The notes beneath the pieces are model-generated. The model was not told the DNA's origin. It searched no databases and was given only the letters and a program-made list of their open reading frames with translations. This document shows positions 1-6,837 of a DNA stretch of 8,736 nucleotides, in pieces. The stretch covers positions 1 to 8,736 of the forward strand of contig CAIYXO010000539.1 in assembly GCA_903930165.1 (NCBI GenBank), read 5' to 3'. This DNA is from an uncultured Verrucomicrobiota bacterium (GTDB lineage: Bacteria > Verrucomicrobiota > Verrucomicrobiia > Limisphaerales > UBA9464). How positions within the stretch are numbered: the first letter of the stretch is position 1; every line of letters begins with the position of its first letter. The position numbers and the translations under genes are program-made.

Positions 1-1
1 C

Positions 2-1432
2 AAGTACGCCTCGCGGCTCGCCCAGCTGGAAGGGATCCGCCTGCTCCGGCCCGGCGGTTCCGCCCTTATGATGGGCGCCCTTCTCGCCCTGTTGTCCTCG
101 GCCACGGAGGCCCTCCAGTGGTTCGGCTTCCCCGCCTACGATCTCCACGTCGCCTGGGTGCTCACCGGCCTCCTGGCCCTGATCGCCGTCGAAACCCTGC
201 TCGCCCTGGTCTTCGAGGCCTACCGCCCCCGCGTCCGCGGCAAGGAAGTGCGGCTCATCTACGAAAGCCGCCTTGTCGGCCTGCTCGGCCAGCCCACCGG
301 GCTCTTCGCCACAGCCGCCCAGGCGCTGGACTACCAGTTCGGTTTCCGGGTCAGCGACACGTGGTTCTACCGGTTCATCGAGGAGAAGATCGGCCGATTC
401 GCCCTCGTCTGGATCGGCATCCTCGCGCTGAGCGACTGCTTCGTCTTCATCGAGCCCGGCGAACAGGGACTCCGGGAACGGTTCGGACGTCCGAGCGGGG
501 AGGTGCTGGGGGCCGGTGTCGCCCTGAAGCTCCCGCGCCCGATCGACGTGGTCCACCGCTTCCCCACCTCCGAGATCCAGGGCTTCAACGTCGGGTTCGT
601 CCCGGACGAGAAGCTCGAGGGCCAACGGACGCTCCTTTGGACCAAGCCCCACTACAAGGAGGAGTTCAACCTGCTGGTCGCCTCGCGCGAGCAGTTCGCC
701 TCGACCAACACCGTCGAATCCGAGCAGTCGGTGCCGGTCAACCTCCTCACCGTCAGCATCCCGATCCAGTTCCTCGTCCGTGACGTCAAGGCCTGGGCCT
801 ACGGCCACTCCGAACCCAAGGGCCTGCTCGAACGCATCGCCAACCGCGAGGTCGTCCGCTACATGGCCAGCGTCGACATCGAGAAGGTGATGTCCTTCGG
901 CCGCCTCGAGGCCGCCGCCGACCTCCGCCGCAACATCCAGAAGCAGGCCGACACCGCCGCGCTCGGCGTGGAGATCGTCTTCGTCGGGCTCCAGGACATC
1001 CATCCTCCCATGGGTTCCCAGGAGAACCAGGTCGCCGCCGCCTACGAGAAGGTCATCGGCGCGGAGCAGGAGAAGGAATCGAAGATCCTCGAGGCCGAAG
1101 GCTACGCGCTCGAGGCGATCCCCACGGCACAGGCCAACGCCGCCAAGACGGTCAACGAGGCGAGGTCCGTGGCCGCCCAGAAGGTCAGCGAGGCCGCCGG
1201 CCGCGCCGCCCAGTTCGGACACCAGCTCACCGCCTACCGCACCGCGCCCGGGCTCTTCACGACCCGCAACTACGTCGAGACCCTCGCCCGCGGCGCCGCC
1301 GGCAACCGCAAGCTCGTCCTGCTGCCGACCAACACCCACGACGTCATCATCCTCGATCTGACCGACAAGATCCGACAGGACCTCCTCGACGTGAACATCG
1401 AACCGGTCCGCCGCGACGAGCCCAAGAAGTGA
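2..1432 (+). CDS. HflK-class SPFH/Band 7 membrane protein, 5'-truncated by the window edge
   Basis: This is the C-terminal part of an integral membrane SPFH protein of the HflK type. The family forms large hetero-oligomeric membrane cages; in E. coli HflK/HflC surround the protease FtsH. The frame is open from base 2 with no stop, and the first ATGs (68 and 71) lack a clear Shine-Dalgarno and sit just before membrane-like sequence, so the true start is probably upstream. Counting from the ATG at 68: a likely membrane helix at about residues 29-49, a polar segment, a second helix at about 111-127, then the SPFH domain at about 128-320, opening with IEPGEQGLRERFG as in HflK. An Ala/Glu-rich coiled-coil stalk follows (about 320-385), then the HflK-like segment AYRTAPGLFTTRNYVETLAR. 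Ordinary HflK has one N-terminal helix, so the extra upstream membrane region is unusual. Stop TGA at 1430-1432. The family call is firm; partner and function are not known. Confidence 0.8.
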   Translation, partial: KYASRLAQLEGIRLLRPGGSALMMGALLALLSSATEALQWFGFPAYDLHVAWVLTGLLALIAVETLLALVFEAYRPRVRGKEVRLIYESRLVGLLGQPTGLFATAAQALDYQFGFRVSDTWFYRFIEEKIGRFALVWIGILALSDCFVFIEPGEQGLRERFGRPSGEVLGAGVALKLPRPIDVVHRFPTSEIQGFNVGFVPDEKLEGQRTLLWTKPHYKEEFNLLVASREQFASTNTVESEQSVPVNLLTVSIPIQFLVRDVKAWAYGHSEPKGLLERIANREVVRYMASVDIEKVMSFGRLEAAADLRRNIQKQADTAALGVEIVFVGLQDIHPPMGSQENQVAAAYEKVIGAEQEKESKILEAEGYALEAIPTAQANAAKTVNEARSVAAQKVSEAAGRAAQFGHQLTAYRTAPGLFTTRNYVETLARGAAGNRKLVLLPTNTHDVIILDLTDKIRQDLLDVNIEPVRRDEPKK

Positions 1433-1474
1433 ACCCCCTGAGGACGTTTCCCGAAACCCCTTCCCTTTCCTGAG

Positions 1475-2377
1475 ATGAAGAACCGCACCCCAACCATGGT
1501 CATCGGCGGACTCCTGCTGGTGATCTTCCTGTTCCTCCTGTTCGCGTTCCAGGTCCGCACGACGGAGATCGCCGTCGTCACGACCTTCGGCAGCATCAGC
1601 GGCGCGCCTCGCACCGAGCCGGGCCTCTACCTGCGGCTGCCCTACCCCATCCAGAACGTCTACAAGTTCGACAAGCGCCTCCAGAACTTCGAGCGCAAGT
1701 ACGAGCAGAGCTTCACCCGCGACAAGAAGTCCCCGATCATCTCGGTCTTCGTCGCCTGGAAGATCGCCGACGCCGAGACCTTCCTGAAGCGTTTCAACGG
1801 CGACGTGGTCCGCGCCGAGGCCAGCCTCGAGAACGTGGTCCGCGACGCCAAGAACTCGGTGATCGGACGCCACGACTTCTCCGAGCTCGTCGCGCCGGAT
1901 CCCGCGCTGGTGAAGTTCGACCAGATCGAGGGCGAGATGAAGGCCGCGATGTCCGAGACGGCCCTCAAGACCTACGGCATCCAGATCGAGCTGGTGGGCA
2001 TCAAGCAGCTCGGACTTCCCGAGGCGCTCACCGCGAAGGTGTTCGACCGCATGAAGACCGAACGGGAACGCCTGGTGAAGAAGCTCACCGCCGAGGGCAC
2101 CGCGGAGGCCGTGCGGATACGCTCCGACGCCGAACTGAAGCGGGACACCACCCTCGCCGAGGCCCGCCGCCAGGCCCTCGTCCTCCGGGGCGAGGCCGAG
2201 GCCAAGGCCACCGAGTCCTACAAGATCCTCAACCAGGACGAGGCGCTCGCCCGGTTCCTGATCTCCCTCAACGGCCTCGAGGCGACCCTCAAGGAGAGGA
2301 CCACCCTGATCCTCGACGAGAAGACCGCGCCGCTGAACCTGCTGCGGGGCGACACCGCCGGACCCGCGACCCGCTGA
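1475..2377 (+). CDS. hflC: HflC-class SPFH/Band 7 protein (protease modulator HflC-like)
   Basis: A 300-residue protein with the HflC layout (E. coli HflC is about 334 residues). A single N-terminal membrane helix at about residues 8-26 is followed directly by the SPFH opening VRTTEIAVVTTFGSISG and the 'PGLYLRLPYPIQNVYKFDKR' segment typical of HflC. The SPFH domain runs to about residue 190, where the conserved 'GIKQLGLPEALTAKVFDRMK' helix begins. A charged Ala/Glu/Arg coiled coil (about 195-260) and the short 'FLISLNGLEATLKERTTLIL' C-terminal module complete it. HflC normally pairs with HflK and here lies between two HflK-class genes. It starts 42 bases after the previous stop in a pyrimidine-rich spacer without a good Shine-Dalgarno; the ATG is chosen because it places the helix at the N-terminus. 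The symbol reflects family resemblance; no FtsH is encoded nearby, so an FtsH-modulating role is unproven. Confidence 0.88.
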   Translation: MKNRTPTMVIGGLLLVIFLFLLFAFQVRTTEIAVVTTFGSISGAPRTEPGLYLRLPYPIQNVYKFDKRLQNFERKYEQSFTRDKKSPIISVFVAWKIADAETFLKRFNGDVVRAEASLENVVRDAKNSVIGRHDFSELVAPDPALVKFDQIEGEMKAAMSETALKTYGIQIELVGIKQLGLPEALTAKVFDRMKTERERLVKKLTAEGTAEAVRIRSDAELKRDTTLAEARRQALVLRGEAEAKATESYKILNQDEALARFLISLNGLEATLKERTTLILDEKTAPLNLLRGDTAGPATR

Positions 2378-2381
2378 CGCC

Positions 2382-3479
2382 ATGTCCGACGCCAAGCTCC
2401 CTTCCGGCGACCTCCGCCCAGGCCGCCCCTCGCTCTCCGCGGACGACGCCTCCAGCCAGGCCCTTTCCGAGGCGCTCGGCAGCAGCTTGCTGTTCGTCCG
2501 CATCCTCGGTGCCCTGCTGCTCGGCGCCTTCCTCTTCTCCTGCGTCTTCACCGTCAACCCCAACGAGGTCGCCATCGTCCTCCGGTTCGGGAAGCCGGTC
2601 GGAGAGGGCCGCGAGATCATCCGCACCAACGGGCTCCACTTCGCCCTGCCCTACCCCGTCGACGAGATCGTCCGGATCGGCGTCGGCGACTCCAAGGTGG
2701 TCCGCGCCAACAACGCCTGGTACGCCGTCGACCCCGCGGCCGAGGCCGCCGGCATCACCGCCGCCCCCAACGTCGCCCAGCTCAATCCCGCTGCCGAGGG
2801 ACATGTGATCACCGCGGACGGCAACATCCTCCACGTCCGGGCCTCCATGCGGTACCGCATCAGCGACCCCGTGGCCTACGCGTTCCGGTTCTCCTCGGCC
2901 TCGAACATCATCGAGAACTCCCTGAACAACGCCATCCAGTGGGCCTCCGTCCGCTACAAGGCCGACGACATCATCACCGGCGACGTGGTCGGCTTCCGCG
3001 ACTCCATCCGGCAGCGGGTCTCCGAGATGATCGAGAAGACGGGCTTGGGCGTGACGATCGAGAACCTCGACGTGGAACGGGCCGCGCCGGGCTTCGTGAA
3101 GGAGTACTTCGACGCGGTGATCGCCGCCGGCCAGGACCGGAACAAGCGCATCAACGAGGCCCAGGGCGAATACGACCGCATCACCCGCGAGGCCGAGGGC
3201 GAAGCCCGTCGCGTGGTCTCCCAGGGCGAATCCGCCGCCGACCAACTGGTCCAGGGGATCGCCGCCGAGGCCCGGTTCTTCCAGGACCAGCTGGCCACCT
3301 ACCGCCAGAACCCGGCCCTCTACCGGGACCGCCTCCGCGTCGAGGCCCTCACCCGCATCCTGACCAACGCCCCCGACAAGTTCTTCCTGCCGTCCCGTTC
3401 CGACGGCGACCGCCGCGAGCTCCGCATCAACCTCAACCGCGAGCCGGTCACCCCGAAGAAGCCCGAGCCGCCCCGCTGA
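2382..3479 (+). CDS. hflK: HflK-class SPFH/Band 7 protein (second HflK-like paralogue)
   Basis: A 365-residue SPFH protein starting 4 bases after the hflC-like stop, so translational coupling is likely. It has a polar N-terminal tail (1-34), one membrane helix at about 36-56, then the SPFH domain opening VNPNEVAIVLRFGKP and 'GLHFALPYPVDEIVRI'. The HflK hallmark segment is present as 'EGHVITADGNILHVRASMRYRISDP' in shorter pieces: VITADGNI near 142-149 and MRYRISDP at 156-163. Between the first strands and that segment there is an Ala/Pro-rich insertion at about 111-138. The stalk 'NEAQGEYDRITREAEGEA' and the 'FFQDQLATYRQNPALYRDRL' tail match the HflK end, and the last ~20 residues are basic and Pro-rich. 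It differs from the first gene of the window in having one helix and a canonical HflK core, so the cluster holds two divergent HflK types. The symbol is by similarity; hflC would equally need experimental support as partner. Confidence 0.87.
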   Translation: MSDAKLPSGDLRPGRPSLSADDASSQALSEALGSSLLFVRILGALLLGAFLFSCVFTVNPNEVAIVLRFGKPVGEGREIIRTNGLHFALPYPVDEIVRIGVGDSKVVRANNAWYAVDPAAEAAGITAAPNVAQLNPAAEGHVITADGNILHVRASMRYRISDPVAYAFRFSSASNIIENSLNNAIQWASVRYKADDIITGDVVGFRDSIRQRVSEMIEKTGLGVTIENLDVERAAPGFVKEYFDAVIAAGQDRNKRINEAQGEYDRITREAEGEARRVVSQGESAADQLVQGIAAEARFFQDQLATYRQNPALYRDRLRVEALTRILTNAPDKFFLPSRSDGDRRELRINLNREPVTPKKPEPPR

Positions 3480-3508
3480 GTCCGTCCGGCCCCATCCCCA
3501 ATTCCATC

Positions 3509-5566
3509 ATGCAAGTCACCAGCCTCCTCAGCCTCGAAGAGGATCCGAAGAAGTCCGGCGAGTGCGCCGATTGCGGACACGACCACGGTGGACTCGACCA
3601 CACCCACACGAACACCAAGCTCTCGACCACGATCGTCGGCCTGATCTTCGTGCTGAACTCGTTCGCGGTCGATTGGCTCTTCCAGAACGGGACCCGCGTC
3701 GCGGCGTTCAGCGCCATGATCGGGGCCATCATCCTCGGCGCGCCCATCATGGTTGTCGCCTTCAAGGACCTGCGGAAGGGCCTGCTCTCGATCAACGAAC
3801 TCGTCGCGCTCGGCGTCCTCGCCTGCGCCGTCTCCGGCAACTTCGGGATGAAGGGGGAGGGTTCCAGCCTCGCCGGAGGATTCCAGACCGCCGGCATCGT
3901 CGCCTTCTTCATGCTGCTCGGCGAGATCATCGAGACCCGCACCGCCGCCGGCGCCCGCGCCTCGATCCAGTCCCTGATCAAGCTCACCCCCACCAAGGCC
4001 CGCCGCCTCGCCGAGGGCAAGGAAGCCGAGGTGCCCGCCAGCGAACTCCGCGTCGGCGACGTGATCCGCATCCGTCCCGGCGACAGCATCGCCGCCGACG
4101 GCGTCATCGTCTCGGGTCAGGGCTCGATCAACCAGGCCAACATCACCGGCGAATCCCTCCCGGTGGACAAGGCCGTCGGCGAACAGGTCTTCGCCGGCAC
4201 GATCAACATGAACGGCCTGCTCGAGGTGAAGGTGAGCAAGGCGGGGCAGGACACCACGCTCGGCCGGGTCCGTGACCTGATCCTTGCCGCGGAACGCACC
4301 AAGCTCCCGTTCATGCGCATCATCGACCAGTACATGCGCTACTACACCCCGCTCGTGCTGGTGATCGCCGCGCTGGTCTGGGCCTTCACCCGGGATCTCG
4401 ACCGGGTCATCACGATCCTCATCGTCGCCTGCCCCTGCGCCTTCATCCTCGCGACCCCGAGCGCGATGGTCGCCGCCCTCAGCGCCGCCGCCCGGCTCGG
4501 CATCCTCGTGAAGAACATCGCGGACCTCGAGGCCGCCGCCCGCATCAACGCCTTCGTCTTCGACAAGACGGGCACGCTCACCACCGGCCGCCTCGCCGTC
4601 AGCCGCCTCAATCCCCTCGGCGGCGTGGCCCCCGCGGAACTCCTCCGCTCCGCCGCTTCCGCGGAACAGTTCTCCACCCACCCCACCGCACGCGCGGTCA
4701 CCTCGCTGGCCAACGAGGCCGGCGTCCCGCTCTCCGATGCCAAGGACTTCCGCGAGGTCGCCGGCAAGGGCGTCTCCGCACTCATCGACGGACACCGCAT
4801 CCTCGTCGGCCGCGCTGCCTTCCTGAAGGACAACGGCGTCGAAGGCGACCTCCTCGGTTCCGTCGACCTCGACGAGACCGCCGGGTTCAGCCTGCTCTTC
4901 ATCGCCCGCGACGGCGCCTGCATCGGCTGGATCGGACTCCAGGACCAGACCCGTCCGGAGGCCGCCGACGCCATCAAGGAACTCCAGGCCAGCGGCATCC
5001 GCCGCATCACGATGGTCAGCGGCGACCGTCGCCAGGTCGCCGAGCGCGTCGCCCGCGAGATCGGGGTCCCCGAGGTCGTCGCCGAGTGTCTCCCGCAGGA
5101 CAAGGTCGAGTTCGTCCGCCAGACCAAGGCCAAGGGCTACCGCGTCGCCGTGATCGGCGACGGCGTCAACGACGCCCCCGCCCTGGCCTCCGGCGACATC
5201 AGCATCGCCATGGGCGCCGCCGGCAGCGAGGTGGCCATCAACTCGGCGACCATCGCCCTGATGAACAGCGACCTCCGCCGACTCCCTTTCCTCATCCGCC
5301 TGAGCCGGATGTCCCGCACGGTGATCAACCAGAACTTCCTGTTCGGCGTCTTCTTCATCGTGGGCGGCCTCGCCGCGGCCTCCTTCGGCTACCTCAACCC
5401 GATCATCGCCGCGATCCTCCACAACGTCGGTTCGCTCTTCGTCGTCTTCAACAGCGCCCGCCTCGTCCGCCAGGGTGAGGAACTCGAACCGTTCCTGAGG
5501 CCGGAAGCGACCTCCACCGCATCCAGCGCGGAGCCCGCCGTCGTCCCCGTCCCCGTGGCGGCCTGA
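3509..5566 (+). CDS. Heavy-metal translocating P1B-type ATPase with Cys/His-rich N-terminus
   Basis: A 685-residue P-type ATPase that should pump a transition-metal ion across the inner membrane using ATP. Visible motifs: actuator TGES at residues 213-216, ion-site CPC at 308-310 in helix 6, phosphorylation motif DKTGT with Asp352, the P1B-specific His-Pro pair at 391-392 (STHPTA), and hinge GDGVNDAP at 550-557. Eight membrane helices can be counted: four before the actuator, two around CPC and two at the C-terminus (about 610-655). There is no GMTCxxC HMA domain; instead residues 19-33 carry C-x2-C and five-residue-scale His clusters (Cys19, Cys22, His24, His26, His31, His33). The last helix reads HNVGSLFVVFNSARL (638-652) and helix 7 lacks the Lys that pairs with Asp in ZntA-type Zn/Cd pumps, so the metal is not ZntA-like by signature. 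Specificity is unresolved. The ATG at 3509 is chosen because the open frame upstream lies inside the HflK-like gene; it has no clear Shine-Dalgarno and sits 29 bases after that gene. Confidence 0.93.
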   Translation: MQVTSLLSLEEDPKKSGECADCGHDHGGLDHTHTNTKLSTTIVGLIFVLNSFAVDWLFQNGTRVAAFSAMIGAIILGAPIMVVAFKDLRKGLLSINELVALGVLACAVSGNFGMKGEGSSLAGGFQTAGIVAFFMLLGEIIETRTAAGARASIQSLIKLTPTKARRLAEGKEAEVPASELRVGDVIRIRPGDSIAADGVIVSGQGSINQANITGESLPVDKAVGEQVFAGTINMNGLLEVKVSKAGQDTTLGRVRDLILAAERTKLPFMRIIDQYMRYYTPLVLVIAALVWAFTRDLDRVITILIVACPCAFILATPSAMVAALSAAARLGILVKNIADLEAAARINAFVFDKTGTLTTGRLAVSRLNPLGGVAPAELLRSAASAEQFSTHPTARAVTSLANEAGVPLSDAKDFREVAGKGVSALIDGHRILVGRAAFLKDNGVEGDLLGSVDLDETAGFSLLFIARDGACIGWIGLQDQTRPEAADAIKELQASGIRRITMVSGDRRQVAERVAREIGVPEVVAECLPQDKVEFVRQTKAKGYRVAVIGDGVNDAPALASGDISIAMGAAGSEVAINSATIALMNSDLRRLPFLIRLSRMSRTVINQNFLFGVFFIVGGLAAASFGYLNPIIAAILHNVGSLFVVFNSARLVRQGEELEPFLRPEATSTASSAEPAVVPVPVAA

Positions 5567-5582
5567 ACCCACCGAGTCGACC

Positions 5583-5587
5583 AGGAA
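5583..5587 (+). promoter_or_regulatory. Shine-Dalgarno-like AGGAA before the ABC ATPase gene
   Basis: AGGAA lies 8 bases upstream of the ATG at 5596, a normal spacing, and is the clearest ribosome-binding-like site in the window. It supports 5596 as the start. The other starts here show little or no such sequence, which suggests coupling or SD-independent initiation for them. Confidence 0.5.
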
Positions 5588-5595
5588 TCCCGAAC

Positions 5596-6831
5596 ATGTC
5601 CGACAACACGAATCCCGCGGAGGTCGTCGTCCGGGCCACCGGCCTCACCAAGGTGTTCAAGGACTTCTGGGGCCGCCCCAAGGCCCGCGCCGTCGACAAC
5701 GTGGACTTCGAGATCCGCCGCGGCGAGGTGTTCGGACTGCTCGGGCCCAACGGCTCCGGCAAGTCGACCACGATCAAGATGATCCTTGGCCTGCTGTATC
5801 CGACCAAGGGCCACATCTCCGTCTTCGGCCAGTCCCCCCGCGACGTCTCGACCAAGGCGCGAATCGGCTTCCTTCCCGAGGAGAGCTATCTCTACCGCTT
5901 CCTCACCCCGGGCGAGACCCTCGAGTTCTTCGGTAGCCTCTTCAAGATCGACGCCGCCGAGCGCCGTCGGAGGGCCGAACAGCTGATCGAGATGGTCGGA
6001 CTCAACCAGGCCCGCACCCGCACCGTCGGCGAGTTCTCCAAGGGCATGCAGCGCCGCATCGGCATCGCCCAGGCCCTCATCAACGACCCCGACCTCGTCA
6101 TCCTCGACGAACCCACCGCGGGCCTCGACCCGCTGGGTTGCCGGGAGGTCAAGGACCTCATCCTCGCCCTCGCCCGCCGCGGCAAGACGGTCATCCTTTC
6201 CAGCCATCTCCTGAGCGACGTCGAGGACGTCTGCGACCGCGCCGTCATCTACTACGGCGGCCGCATCCAGGCCCAGGGCCCCCTGTCGGAGCTGCTCGCC
6301 CGTCCCGACTCGGTCCGGTTCACAAGCCCGGTTCTCTCCCGCGAGACGACCGAGAAGATCCTCGAGATCATCCGCGCCGAGGTCGGCGACAAGGTCCGCC
6401 TCGAGAATCCCACCCAGAACCTCGAGTCCTACTTCCTCGGCGTCGTCGAGGCGGCCCGGAAGCAGGCCGAGACAAGCGGCGCCACCAGCGGCAACCGTGT
6501 TGCCGAATACCTGCGGGGAGGTTCCGAAACCGCACAGGGCCAGACCGATTCGGTCCTGGATCGCCTGTCCCGCCCGGCGGCCGAACCCGAGCCGGTCGTC
6601 ACGCGCGTCGCTCCCACCCAGGAAGCCGCCTCCGAAACGGTCCTGGCCTCGCTCCTCAAGGCCGAGCCCGCGGTCCAGAAGGGACCCGCTGCGGGTCCGA
6701 TTCCGCCGACTTCACCCGCTGCGGCTGCGGACGGATCCGCGCCGGTCGCGGATCAAAAGAAGGACGCGGCTCCGGTGGACCTGACCCGGGCGAACGAGAA
6801 GCTGTCGGGCCTGCTCGGCGGAAAGAAGTGA
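5596..6831 (+). CDS. ABC transporter ATP-binding protein (NatA/DRA-like exporter type) with long disordered C-terminal tail
   Basis: A 411-residue cytoplasmic ATPase subunit that powers the permease encoded next. Walker A GPNGSGKST is at 50-58 (Lys56); the Q-loop region reads FLPEESYLYRFLTP with Glu where many ABC proteins have Gln, as is common in 'LPEE' members of this branch; the signature is FSKGMQRR (147-154) rather than LSGGQ; Walker B VILDEP ends with Glu172; the switch His is His204 in SSHLLSDVEDVCDR. A standard C-terminal module ends near residue 289 with LENPTQNLESYFLGVV (about 268-284). Residues 290-411 form an unusual 122-residue extension, rich in Ala, Pro, Glu and Ser, with three short hydrophobic stretches (SVLDRLSRP, TVLASLLKAE, NEKLSGLLGG). 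Family members are usually about 240-320 residues, so the tail is an addition. The gene follows the ATPase by 29 bases with an AGGAA site and precedes the permease by 6. The transported substrate is unknown. Confidence 0.93.
   Translation: MSDNTNPAEVVVRATGLTKVFKDFWGRPKARAVDNVDFEIRRGEVFGLLGPNGSGKSTTIKMILGLLYPTKGHISVFGQSPRDVSTKARIGFLPEESYLYRFLTPGETLEFFGSLFKIDAAERRRRAEQLIEMVGLNQARTRTVGEFSKGMQRRIGIAQALINDPDLVILDEPTAGLDPLGCREVKDLILALARRGKTVILSSHLLSDVEDVCDRAVIYYGGRIQAQGPLSELLARPDSVRFTSPVLSRETTEKILEIIRAEVGDKVRLENPTQNLESYFLGVVEAARKQAETSGATSGNRVAEYLRGGSETAQGQTDSVLDRLSRPAAEPEPVVTRVAPTQEAASETVLASLLKAEPAVQKGPAAGPIPPTSPAAAADGSAPVADQKKDAAPVDLTRANEKLSGLLGGKK
6682..6698 (+). repeat. 17-base palindrome in the ABC ATPase tail-coding region
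   Basis: A perfect inverted repeat, GGACCCGC-T-GCGGGTCC, which as RNA could form a six-pair stem (GGACCC/GGGTCC) with a five-base loop. Its core ACCCGCTGCGG (6684-6694) recurs in the same frame at 6714-6724, 30 bases downstream. It lies inside the coding sequence for the low-complexity tail, so it may be only a product of repetitive Ala/Pro/Gly codons. Confidence 0.5.
6734..6754 (+). repeat. Inverted repeat (8-base arms, 5-base loop) in the ABC ATPase tail-coding region
   Basis: GATCCGCG and its exact reverse complement CGCGGATC flank the loop CCGGT. It is a plausible stable RNA hairpin 84 bases before the permease start. It is followed by AAAAGA, not by a T-run, so it is not an intrinsic terminator on the plus strand, and no T-run is placed for a minus-strand one either. 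A role in mRNA stability or translation is possible but unproven. Confidence 0.5.
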
Positions 6832-6837
6832 CCGTTC

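Noticed and set aside
68..73. ATG 68 or 71 as the true start of the first gene
   Set aside because: The frame is open to the left edge, no Shine-Dalgarno is seen, and the sequence before the ATG is protein-like; not excluded, but the less likely option.
1433..1474. Possible internal promoter in the longest gap (42 bases)
   Set aside because: No convincing -35/-10 pair is visible in this short pyrimidine-rich spacer.
2289..3245. Minus-strand open frame of about 318 codons opposite the HflK-like gene
   Set aside because: Gly/Val/Asp-rich antisense shadow; the plus-strand SPFH protein is convincing.
2939..3508. 570-base upstream extension of the metal ATPase frame
   Set aside because: It overlaps the HflK-like gene and encodes Arg/Gly/Pro-rich sequence typical of an out-of-frame GC-rich region; ATG 3509 fits the protein better.
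3320..5572. Very long minus-strand open frame (about 750 codons) opposite the metal ATPase
   Set aside because: Its translation is a low-complexity Gly/Ala/Asp/Glu/Val-rich sequence, as expected antisense to GC-rich genes, while the plus strand has all P-type ATPase motifs.
5389..6207. Minus-strand open frame of about 272 codons spanning the ATPase end and ABC ATPase start
   Set aside because: It crosses two well-supported plus-strand genes and has no recognisable motif.
6734..6760. Hairpin followed by AAAAGA as a possible terminator
   Set aside because: No T-run follows the stem on either strand and it lies inside a coding region.
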